Positions 56,525 through 64,000 of a DNA stretch of 64,000 nt are shown piece after piece. Source of the stretch: Actinopolyspora halophila DSM 43834 (lineage in GTDB: Bacteria; Actinomycetota; Actinomycetes; Mycobacteriales; Pseudonocardiaceae); assembly GCF_000371785.1 (NCBI RefSeq), contig NZ_AQUI01000002.1:1467276-1531275 (forward strand). The letters are read 5' to 3'. The position numbers were made by a program, and so were the translations under genes. The notes below the pieces were generated by a model. The model had not been told where the DNA came from. It ran no database searches and saw only the letters and a program-made list of their open reading frames with translations. Position 1 is the first letter of the stretch, and each line of letters starts with the position of its first letter.

Positions 56525-58903
56525 TCAAGTCGCCGGGTAGCGCTCGAACCACTCGGAGGTCTCCGGGGGCTCGGGTCCGAACTCGAGGGTGGCGTCGGTG
56601 GCCATGCGCTCCACCGTGTCGCGCAGCTCCAGCTCGCGGAACCAGTGCTCGCCCATGGTCTCGGGAGCGGACAGCGCCAGCAGCCCGCCGCTGACGGCCC
56701 CGCACGCGGAGCTGTTGCCGGAGTGGTTGACGGCGGTCCGCAGCCCCGTGGCGAAGTCCCCGTGCGCGCTCAGCGCGGAGTAGAGCCCGATCCCGAGCGC
56801 CTCCACCGCCGTGAACCCGGCTCCGAGGGTGTTCTCGACGCGCTCGGGCGGGACCGCCCCCGACTCGGCGAGTTCGAGCGCCGCGGTCACCCCGGCGCGG
56901 ACGTTACCGCTTTCGGGGTGCTCGTCCAGCGTCTCCAGCGCGGCGGTGACCCCCTCGGAGATGCTCGCCCCGCGCAGCAGCCGCGCGACCAGCACCGCCA
57001 GCACGCCCGTGCTCAGCCGGACGTCGCGGTGACCGTGGGTGAGGGAGGCGAGTTCGGCGGCCACGTGGAAGGTCTCCGCGTCCTCGGCGCTCCACAGCGC
57101 GGCGGGCACGGCACGCAGCAGCGCGGTGCTGCCGTCCGAGTCGCTGTCCGGGGTTTCCGGCGCGCCCATCTCCCGCTGCCCCTTGGCGAAGGCGATCAGC
57201 GTGCGCATCATCGTCCTGCCGGGGGTGCGGGTCTGGAACAGCGCCCGCTGCTCCACGAGCCACCCGTCCGGTTCCGGTGTGCTGGACAGGAACTCGCCCG
57301 CCGCGCGCGCCCAGCTCAGGTGCTGGGTGTGCAGCCAGCGCTGGCAGGCGTGCTGCACCTGCCGGGTCGGAAGCCGCGGGGAGTCCGCGCCCCGACCGGC
57401 CACACCCGCGCGGACCAGTCCCTCCAGGGTGAACAGCAGCAGTTGGGTCTCGCTGCCGATTCGTCCGGACGGATATCCCGCCGGTACGTACTCCCGGATC
57501 CCCTCGGAGCCGTAGCGGTCCTTGATCTCGCGCCAGCTCTCCGCGATGACGGCCCCACCGAGGGCCTCCCCGGCGGCGCAGCCGCGCACGCACTGCACGA
57601 AGCGGGACTGCCAGGCTTCACCGGCGGGTTCGTGTCCCGGAGCCTCCTCCGACCCCGGTGCCTCCGCCCCCTCCGCGGGAGGGCGGACCGGGTGGTGATT
57701 CGTCCACTGCGGTGGCCTCTCCGGGCGGGGACCGAGCTCGAGTGCCGCTTCGGCGGTGACCCGTTCGACCAGCGGCGCGACGGACGGCTCGTGGTGCGGG
57801 CCCAGGTCGAGGTGCTCCGGGCCGTGCAGCGCTCCGAGCAGCTGGCCGCAGAGCATCGCCGAGGCCACGGTGTCGCCGCCGTGGTCGGAGGCGACGCGCA
57901 GCGCCCCGGTGAAGTCCCCGGAACAGCCGAGCGCCGCGCGCAGCGCCACCGCCAGCGCCCCCGAACCGGTGCTCCCGTCGGCGGCGGCTTCCAGGTTCCT
58001 CCGGCTCGGCACCAGTCCGGCCGGGCGGAACCGGGCCAGTCGCACGGCCTCGGCCGGTTGCGCGCACGGCCGGTCGCGCGGCAGCAGCCCCAGGGCCGCG
58101 CTCGAACCGCTCTCGAGGTCCTCGCCACGCAGCAGCGCGAACAGCACGGCGGCCAGCACCCCGGCGGGACGGTGCCCGTCCCGTCCGCCGTGGGTGAGCG
58201 CGGCGATGCGCTCACCCAGCACGAGGGCCGAGTGCGCGTCCGCGGCCCACAGCGCCGCCGCCGCGCCGAGCGGAACGGCACCGGCCGAGCCGGCGGCGTT
58301 AACGGGCTCTTCCGGGGTGCCGGGTCGCTCACCCGCCGCGATGCGGGCCAGGGAGGTCAGCGTCACCGGATCCCCCTCACCCGCCGTGCGCATCCGCGCG
58401 TCGGCGGCCAGCCACCCCGCCGGTTCGGTGCCGTCCGGGCGGTGGGGCACGCACTGCTCCCAGGCGATGCCACGCGAGTACAGCCAACGCTGCTGCCCCC
58501 GGAGCGCGGCCGATACCGGATCGACGTCCCCGCGCGTCCTCCACTCCGCGTGGGCGTGGACCAAGGCCTCCACGACGGACAGCACCGCGGTGGTGCGGGC
58601 AGTGGCCGTGGTGTTCCCGCGGACGAACGCCTCCGCGGCCGCGCACCCGTGCAGCATCCCCAGCAGCCGCCCCTGAGCTTCGGGAAACTCTCCGAACACT
58701 CCCGCCCGCGCGGATCTCGCCTCATCGGAAGGGGACTCCTCCGGCCACGTCAGCCGGTGCAGCAACCCGGTGGCCCACAGGGGACGCGCCGGGTCCGCGA
58801 GGAGGCCACGCCAGACGGTCAGCAGCCGTCGCTCGTGCCCGGTCTCGCCCGGAGCTCTTCCGGCGCGCAGGACCGCGAGTAATCGTGCTTCGTTCTCGTC
58901 CAG
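56525..58903 (-). CDS. ADP-ribosylglycohydrolase-like protein with two degenerate domains
   Basis: About 746-792 residues. No ATG/GTG is available: the frame opens after a stop at 58940-58942, and candidates are a CTG at 58903 with GAGAGG upstream or a TTG at 58765. Homologous-looking sequence (DENEARLLAVLRAGRAPG, RLLTVWRGLLADPARPLW) extends above the TTG, favouring the CTG. Two DraG-type domains follow: the first (GRLLGMLHGCAAAEAF to SDHGGDTVASAMLCGQLLG) and the second (VQCVRGCAAGEALGG, RIGSETQLLLFTLEG, NHSGNSSACGAVSGGLL). Metal-site Asp residues are replaced by Ser, Asn or Glu, so catalysis is doubtful. Next to the larger homologous gene in the same direction. Confidence 0.85.
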   Translation of the reverse strand: MDENEARLLAVLRAGRAPGETGHERRLLTVWRGLLADPARPLWATGLLHRLTWPEESPSDEARSARAGVFGEFPEAQGRLLGMLHGCAAAEAFVRGNTTATARTTAVLSVVEALVHAHAEWRTRGDVDPVSAALRGQQRWLYSRGIAWEQCVPHRPDGTEPAGWLAADARMRTAGEGDPVTLTSLARIAAGERPGTPEEPVNAAGSAGAVPLGAAAALWAADAHSALVLGERIAALTHGGRDGHRPAGVLAAVLFALLRGEDLESGSSAALGLLPRDRPCAQPAEAVRLARFRPAGLVPSRRNLEAAADGSTGSGALAVALRAALGCSGDFTGALRVASDHGGDTVASAMLCGQLLGALHGPEHLDLGPHHEPSVAPLVERVTAEAALELGPRPERPPQWTNHHPVRPPAEGAEAPGSEEAPGHEPAGEAWQSRFVQCVRGCAAGEALGGAVIAESWREIKDRYGSEGIREYVPAGYPSGRIGSETQLLLFTLEGLVRAGVAGRGADSPRLPTRQVQHACQRWLHTQHLSWARAAGEFLSSTPEPDGWLVEQRALFQTRTPGRTMMRTLIAFAKGQREMGAPETPDSDSDGSTALLRAVPAALWSAEDAETFHVAAELASLTHGHRDVRLSTGVLAVLVARLLRGASISEGVTAALETLDEHPESGNVRAGVTAALELAESGAVPPERVENTLGAGFTAVEALGIGLYSALSAHGDFATGLRTAVNHSGNSSACGAVSGGLLALSAPETMGEHWFRELELRDTVERMATDATLEFGPEPPETSEWFERYPAT

Positions 58904-59031
58904 GGCGCTCGTCCTCTCGTTCGTCTACGCCGCCCGCCGTTCCGGCAGTGCGCTGCCGAGGGGTTCTCGTCCCCCGTCCGAGCCGCGGGTGGGCAGCGTC
59001 GTACGACCGGCCGCCACACCGATGTATCGGT

Positions 59032-62000
59032 TCAGCCGCCGCTCCCGTTACGCGCGGTCTCCGCGTCCTGGTAGCGCAGTGTCCATTCCGGAGGCCGCTC
59101 ACCGGCGGTGAGCTCGGAGAGACGGTCCCGGTCCGCGAGCAACGTGTCCACGACTTCGCGCAGCTCCAGCGAGTCGGTCCACTTCGCCGGAAGCGAGTCG
59201 TCCCCGCGCGCGGCGCCCAGCAGTCCACCGCAGATGGCCGCGGTGGCCGAACTGTTCCCGGAGTGGGACCCCGCCAGTGCGACGGCGCGCTGCCACGAGT
59301 CCGGCCGGGAGAGCGCGGCCAGCACCGCGATGCCCAGCGCGCTCGGTGCCTGCCAGCCGGTGCCGAGACGATGCAGCGTCTCGGGGGTCGGGTCGCCGTG
59401 CGCGGCCAGTCGCAGCGCCGAACGGAGCGCTTGCGCCGTGTTCGCCCCGCCCTCGTACTTGTCCAGCTCGGTCAGCACCGTCTCGACGGCCCCGGCGAGG
59501 GGGGTCTCGTCGCTCAGCACGTTGACCAGTCCGGCGAGGGCCCCGGCGGGCAGGTAGCCGTCCGGACTCCCGTGGGTCAGCACGGCCGTCTCCGCACCGA
59601 GGGCGAAGGCCTTGCCGGGGTCGAGGACGAACAGCCCGAGCGGCGCGGCGCGTGCGGTGGCGAGGAAGCCGTCCGCCGAGTTCGGCGGGTTCAACGGGCT
59701 GGGAACGGTGCCGTGCTCGGCCGAATCGGCCAGCGCGGCGAGACTCGCGTGGTCGGGGAACCGTTGTTCGTTGAGCTCGGGCAGCGCGGCGGGCCACGTC
59801 CCGCTTCGCGGAGGAGCGAGCGGAACTCCCTGGGTGCGAATCCACTGCCGCAGGCTCGCGCGTATGTTGTCGACCTTGCTCGTTTCGGAGTCGTACAGCT
59901 TCCGCCGCAGTTCCGCCCGGAGCACACCGTGCAGCACGAAAACGAGCTGTTGGGTGACGGCGCTGCCTCGGCCGGGACCGCCGAAGACCTCGGGGAGCCC
60001 GCTCTCCGGGTCCGCGGGCTCCACCTGGTCCGCCCGCGTGAACATCAGCGGGGATCCGAACGCGTCACCGCAGGCCGTGCCGAGCACGCAGCCCGCGATC
60101 CGCCTGCCGGTGTCCAGACTCAGCGGTGCTTCCCCGGGCAGTCCCGGCGGGTTCTCGGAATCCGCGCCCCGCTGCCCGAGCAGTCTGCGGGCCTCCTCCG
60201 GTCCGAACGCTTCCACCGCCAGCGCACGCAACCCCTCGTGGAGTTCGGCGGGAACGTCCTCGTCGCCGTCCTGCACGCGTCGCCACGCGGTCAGCAGCCG
60301 GGACTCCGCCGTGGACAGGGCTCCATCGGGTTCCGTTCCACCGGCTTCCGCGGTCTCGGGGACGTCCGCGACGGAACCCTCCCCGTCGGTTTCCGCGTCC
60401 GCGGACGGGGACTCCGCTGCCGGGAAGCCGTCGGTCAGGGGGTCGTCGGAGGAGGGGGCGTCGGTCAGGGACTCCGCGGGGGCGGTGTGCTGCTCCTCCT
60501 GCCGAGATCCGGGCGATTCGGTCGAGGAGTCCCCAGCGGTCGAAGCGGGCTCGGCGAATTCCCGCTCGGCGGGATGCTGTTCGCTCGCGTGCTGCTCGGC
60601 AGTGCTCTTCCAGTGGATCGTCGGCTTCGCCTGCTCCGTTCCGGGGGATTCGGTCGCGACACCGTCCGTTTCGGAGGGATCGGGAGCCGGGGACGCCGAC
60701 ACGGTGGAGGCTTCGTCCACGGACTCCGGTGCCGGGAAAGCGCTCCCGGCTTCCGCCTCGGAGCTCGACTCGGTCGTTTCCGGAACGTGCGGCTCGCTCG
60801 TGGCTTCCGCGTCGGGTTCGGGCGTGGCAGCCTCCTCGGTGACCGCGTTCTCGGGGTGGGCGAGCCCGTCCTGAACCTGCTCCGCGGTGGTCGTTTCCCG
60901 TCCTGCGGCGGCCGTCTGCTCCAGTCCGGCCGCGGCCGCTTCCCGTCCAGTGGTGTCCGCGGCCGTGACCTCGGTGAACTCGGCCGTTTCCGTGGCGGGA
61001 GGCTGTACGGTCAACCAGCTCCGTGGCCGGGCCTGCGCGGGGGCCTCCCGGACGTCCGTCGAACCGTCGGATTCCTCCGCGGCGGACGGGAGCGGGTAGC
61101 GCTCGTACCACTCCGGTTCGTCCGGGGGCGCGGGGCCGAACTCGCGCTCGGCGTCGGCCGCGATCCGCTCGATCGTCTCGCGCAGCTCGAGGGCCCACAC
61201 CCATTCGGACGGAATGGAGTCGGCGGACAGCGCCGCCCCCATGATGTTGCCGCAGACGGAAGCGGTGGAATCGCTGTCCCCCGAGTGGTTGACCGCGAGC
61301 AACACCGCATCGGCGAACGAACCGGGATGGGTCATCGCCGCGTACACGGCGATCCCGAGCGCCTCCTCGCCGACCCATCCGCCGCCGAGCTGCCGCGCGA
61401 TGACCTCGGGGCCGGTCTCCCCGGCGGCGGCGAGTTCCGCGGCCCGCTTCAGGCAGGCCGTCGTCTCCTGGTGCTCGTCCCAGGTGGACAGTTCACGCAG
61501 CGCCCTGTCGAGGGCCTCCCGCACGGTGTGTCCGTCCAGGAGCACACGCACCAGAACGGCGAGGGCGCCCGCGGGCAGGTAGCCGCTCGGGTGACCGTGT
61601 GTCAGCACGGCCGTCCGCACTCCCATGCGGAACACTTCCGAGGGATCGGTGGACCACAACGCGGCAGGCGCCGCGCGCATCACCCCGCCGCAGCCCTTGG
61701 AGTCGTTCAGCGGGCTGTTCACCGAACCGGCCCTCCGGCCGTTGGCGAACCCGTGGAGTGCCTGGATGCACGTGGTTCCCGGGGCGCGTCGGGTGAACAG
61801 CTCGCGCACCCGGATCAACCAGCCGTCCGGAGCGGGCGCGTCCCCGGGAGCACGTGCGTCCTTCCAGTCGAATCCCTGGGTGTGCAGCCAGCGCTGGTAG
61901 GCGTGCTGGACCAGTTCGGCAGGATCGGTCGGCTCGCCCGAACGGCGGCCGATACCGGCACGGATGATTCCGTCCATCGTGAACAGGGTCATCTGCGTGT

Positions 62001-64000
62001 CGTCGCTGACCACGGCCGAACCGGCCGCCGAGTCGAGAAACCCGATGACCCCCTGTGGGCCGAACCGCTGCCGGATCGTCGGCAGCGAGTCGAACTCGAC
62101 GATGTAGCCGAGGGCGTCGCCGACGGCTCCGCCCAGCAGCGAACCGACCAACCCACCCGAGGTGGAACGCCCGTTCCGGGACTGCCCGGGCTCGTCCTGC
62201 ACGGACTCGGCGTCCTGCACGGACTCGGCGTCCTCCACGGACTCGGCGTCCTCCACGGACTCGGCGTCCTCCACCGGGGTGGCCTGCTCCGCGGCTCCTT
62301 CCGGGGGCTCCGACTCCGCCCAGCTCTCCGCAGGCTCCTCCGTGGTTTCCGGCTCCTCCGCGGTTTCCGAATCCTGCGGGGCGACCGGGTCCGCCGCGAA
62401 GACCTCGGGGGCCGGGAAGGCGGGACCGAACTCCAGGGTGGTTACATCGTTCTCGCCCGGGTAGCGTCGGGTCCACTGCTCGTCCTGGGGAGGGGTCCCC
62501 CCGAACTCGAGCAGCGCGTCCTTGCCCAGGTTCGTGACCGTCTCACGAGCGTGCAGGTCCCGTAACCACACTCCGGGCAGCGCCGAGCTTCCGTACACGG
62601 CGCCGGCGAGGGCTCCGCAGATCGCTCCGGTCGAGTCGCTGTCCCCGGAATGATTGACCGCGAGCAGTACCGCACCGGCCAGGCTGTCGGTGCTCAGCAC
62701 CGCGCAGACGGCGATGGACAGGGCCTCTGGAGCCGACCAACCCGCCCCGAGCACGTCCTTGAGGCGCTCGGGACTCGGTTTCCCGTGCTCGGACAGGCTC
62801 ACGGCGGAGGCCAGTGCCTGTTCCGTGGTGGAATCGGGAACGTGCTCGGCGAGGATCGAGCGGGCCTCGCTCAGGGCCTCGGAGAGCTGCTCCCCGTCCA
62901 GCAACCGACGCAGCAGCGCGGCGAACACTCCCGCGGGCAGGTAGCCGCCGGGGGAGCCGTGGGTCAGCGCGGCGCACCCCGCGGCCAGTTCGAACACCTC
63001 GCGCGGATCGGTCGACCACAGCGCGGCCGGGATCGCACGCAACACACCACCGTGCGCCTCGGAGCGCTGCAGCGGGGCGCCGATGCGGCCCGGGGTCCCC
63101 GCGGAGACGAACTCGCGCAGGGCGCTTATGTTGCTGCTGGCCGGTGAACGCACCGAGAAGAGCTCGGGGAGCTCGACCAGCCAGCCGTCCGGCTCGGGAT
63201 GGGTCTCCGCGAAAGGACCCGCCGCGCGCTGCCAGGAGTACCCCTGGGTGTGCAGCCAACGTTGCAGTCCCAACTGGACGGAGGACAACGGCGTGGTGGC
63301 GGCGCCCGAGCGGACCGCGACGTGTCCGCGGATCATCCCCTCGAGGGCGAACAGGGTCAGCTGAACGTCGTCGGTGAACTCTCCGGCATGCTCCCCGCCG
63401 CGGTCGTAGTCGGTTATGCCGTCCGCGCCGTAGCGGCTCCTGATCTGCTCGACCGGGTAGAACTCGACGGGCGCTCCCAGCGCGTCTCCGGCCGCCGCGG
63501 CCAGCAGGCTCCCGAGAAAACGGTCCCCGAACGGCTCCGTGCCGACCGGTTCGTGCTCGGCGGACTCCGCGGGCGTCGGCTCTGCCTCCGGCGTGCTCTC
63601 CTCGGAGATCCGCACCGGCGCGGCTTCGGTGGACGCTCCGTTCCCGGAGTGCCCGGCGGACCGCTCGACGTTCTCGAGGCCGGCCCGCGCCGTGACGGAG
63701 GTGACCTCGGCGGGAGTGCCGCCGACCGGGGCAGCGGGGGCGTCGTTGATCTCCACGGGAAGACCGGCGGCCCGGATCAGGTCCTCACAGGGGACACGGA
63801 CCTTGGTAGAACTGGCGGGGTTCACCTGGAGGTCGACACCGACCGGGCGCATTCCAGCGAGGGAACGCCCGGTCATGCGTTGCCAGCTGGTCCAGTTCTG
63901 CGGCAACTGCGCTTCCGAGGTGAAGACTTGGAGCTGCTTGCGCCCTGAGTGGTGTTCGAGGGTGAACAGGCCGTCGCCCTGCGGCTGTGCGAACAGGATG
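59032..64000 (-). CDS. SseB-like / triple ADP-ribosylglycohydrolase protein (5' end beyond the window)
   Basis: More than 1,650 residues; the N-terminus is cut by the right edge. The visible start (FTLEHHSGRKQLQVFTSEAQLPQNW, QVNPASSTKVRVPCEDL) resembles SseB-type domains. Domain A (about 62480-63540) has GALAAAAGDALGAPVEFYP-like GDALGAPVEFYPVEQIRSRYG, TDDVQLTLF and NHSGDSDSTGAICGALAG. Domain B (about 61080-62160) has GDALGYIVEF, SDDTQMTLF and NHSGDSDSTASVCGN. Both keep the DraG metal motifs. Domain C (about 59040-60130) has AVTQQLVF and SHSGNSSATAAIC, which are not catalytic. Disordered acidic linkers (Glu/Ser/Thr/Ala) of 100-270 residues separate them. Removal of ADP-ribose from proteins is inferred for A and B. 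Confidence 0.88.
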   Translation of the reverse strand, partial: ILFAQPQGDGLFTLEHHSGRKQLQVFTSEAQLPQNWTSWQRMTGRSLAGMRPVGVDLQVNPASSTKVRVPCEDLIRAAGLPVEINDAPAAPVGGTPAEVTSVTARAGLENVERSAGHSGNGASTEAAPVRISEESTPEAEPTPAESAEHEPVGTEPFGDRFLGSLLAAAAGDALGAPVEFYPVEQIRSRYGADGITDYDRGGEHAGEFTDDVQLTLFALEGMIRGHVAVRSGAATTPLSSVQLGLQRWLHTQGYSWQRAAGPFAETHPEPDGWLVELPELFSVRSPASSNISALREFVSAGTPGRIGAPLQRSEAHGGVLRAIPAALWSTDPREVFELAAGCAALTHGSPGGYLPAGVFAALLRRLLDGEQLSEALSEARSILAEHVPDSTTEQALASAVSLSEHGKPSPERLKDVLGAGWSAPEALSIAVCAVLSTDSLAGAVLLAVNHSGDSDSTGAICGALAGAVYGSSALPGVWLRDLHARETVTNLGKDALLEFGGTPPQDEQWTRRYPGENDVTTLEFGPAFPAPEVFAADPVAPQDSETAEEPETTEEPAESWAESEPPEGAAEQATPVEDAESVEDAESVEDAESVQDAESVQDEPGQSRNGRSTSGGLVGSLLGGAVGDALGYIVEFDSLPTIRQRFGPQGVIGFLDSAAGSAVVSDDTQMTLFTMDGIIRAGIGRRSGEPTDPAELVQHAYQRWLHTQGFDWKDARAPGDAPAPDGWLIRVRELFTRRAPGTTCIQALHGFANGRRAGSVNSPLNDSKGCGGVMRAAPAALWSTDPSEVFRMGVRTAVLTHGHPSGYLPAGALAVLVRVLLDGHTVREALDRALRELSTWDEHQETTACLKRAAELAAAGETGPEVIARQLGGGWVGEEALGIAVYAAMTHPGSFADAVLLAVNHSGDSDSTASVCGNIMGAALSADSIPSEWVWALELRETIERIAADAEREFGPAPPDEPEWYERYPLPSAAEESDGSTDVREAPAQARPRSWLTVQPPATETAEFTEVTAADTTGREAAAAGLEQTAAAGRETTTAEQVQDGLAHPENAVTEEAATPEPDAEATSEPHVPETTESSSEAEAGSAFPAPESVDEASTVSASPAPDPSETDGVATESPGTEQAKPTIHWKSTAEQHASEQHPAEREFAEPASTAGDSSTESPGSRQEEQHTAPAESLTDAPSSDDPLTDGFPAAESPSADAETDGEGSVADVPETAEAGGTEPDGALSTAESRLLTAWRRVQDGDEDVPAELHEGLRALAVEAFGPEEARRLLGQRGADSENPPGLPGEAPLSLDTGRRIAGCVLGTACGDAFGSPLMFTRADQVEPADPESGLPEVFGGPGRGSAVTQQLVFVLHGVLRAELRRKLYDSETSKVDNIRASLRQWIRTQGVPLAPPRSGTWPAALPELNEQRFPDHASLAALADSAEHGTVPSPLNPPNSADGFLATARAAPLGLFVLDPGKAFALGAETAVLTHGSPDGYLPAGALAGLVNVLSDETPLAGAVETVLTELDKYEGGANTAQALRSALRLAAHGDPTPETLHRLGTGWQAPSALGIAVLAALSRPDSWQRAVALAGSHSGNSSATAAICGGLLGAARGDDSLPAKWTDSLELREVVDTLLADRDRLSELTAGERPPEWTLRYQDAETARNGSGG
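62195..62274. repeat. 18-bp tandem repeats in a linker of the ADP-ribosylglycohydrolase gene
   Basis: Four full 18-nt units (TCCTGCACGGACTCGGCG twice, then TCCTCCACGGACTCGGCG twice) and a partial fifth. They encode DAESVQ/DAESVE repeats on the minus strand in the disordered linker between domains A and B. Confidence 0.9.

Noticed and set aside
58885-62565. 1,226-codon plus-strand frame
   Set aside because: Composition (runs of RG, GR, VR) is typical of the reverse of an acidic-repeat protein; the minus-strand gene has recognisable domains.

Overview
The window is a high-GC chromosomal segment of an actinomycete. The order rplU-rpmA-obg-proB-proA-nadD-rsfS-comEA-comEC-holA-rpsT-lepA is the standard actinobacterial housekeeping order, and many genes start with GTG and overlap by 4 nt. 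The DUF6230/DUF6114 pair, a divergent RamB-aceA pair and the codon bias point to the Pseudonocardiaceae/Actinopolysporaceae area; that placement is inference, because there is no rRNA or species marker in the window.

Layout. 0.4-2.6 kb: an exported/membrane trio (DUF6230, DUF6114, secreted protein). 2.9-13.2 kb: L21, L27, Obg, ProB, a RecQ-type helicase fused to a phosphoribosyltransferase-like tail (opposite strand), ProA, a TetR regulator with a perfect palindrome just ahead of a P450-ferredoxin pair, and NadD. 13.5-24.8 kb: an accessory island with a secreted ricin-type lectin, a divergent 1,745-residue RHS/YD-repeat toxin, and a tandemly duplicated array of immunity genes. The AT content rises sharply at the toxin tip. 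25.3-38.6 kb: RsfS, histidine phosphatase, a 25-codon ORF overlapped at both ends, DegV, ComEA, ComEC, threonine synthase behind a SAM-I riboswitch, HolA, S20, a ribbon-helix-helix protein with an SPFH protein, a VOC protein, LepA and OsmC. 39.2-45.9 kb: arylsulfatase with its formylglycine-generating enzyme, LysR and a BCCT transporter. 46.3-54.4 kb: RamB/aceA (glyoxylate shunt) and a valine/isobutyrate degradation set (mmsA, acyl-CoA dehydrogenase, 3-hydroxyisobutyryl-CoA hydrolase, mmsB). 54.7-64 kb: two small membrane proteins, an unlinked barstar, a crotonase, and two adjacent genes that together carry five ADP-ribosylglycohydrolase-like domains. Only two of these domains keep clear catalytic acidic motifs; the larger gene runs off the right edge and has an SseB-like N-terminal part.

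Most notable: (1) the RHS toxin with a 2.37-kb tandem immunity-cassette duplication, divergent immunity tails and a G-run frameshift; (2) a SAM-I riboswitch on a threonine synthase gene; (3) the multi-domain ADP-ribosylglycohydrolase locus mixing active-looking and degenerate domains. I saw no tRNA, rRNA, CRISPR array or insertion sequence.
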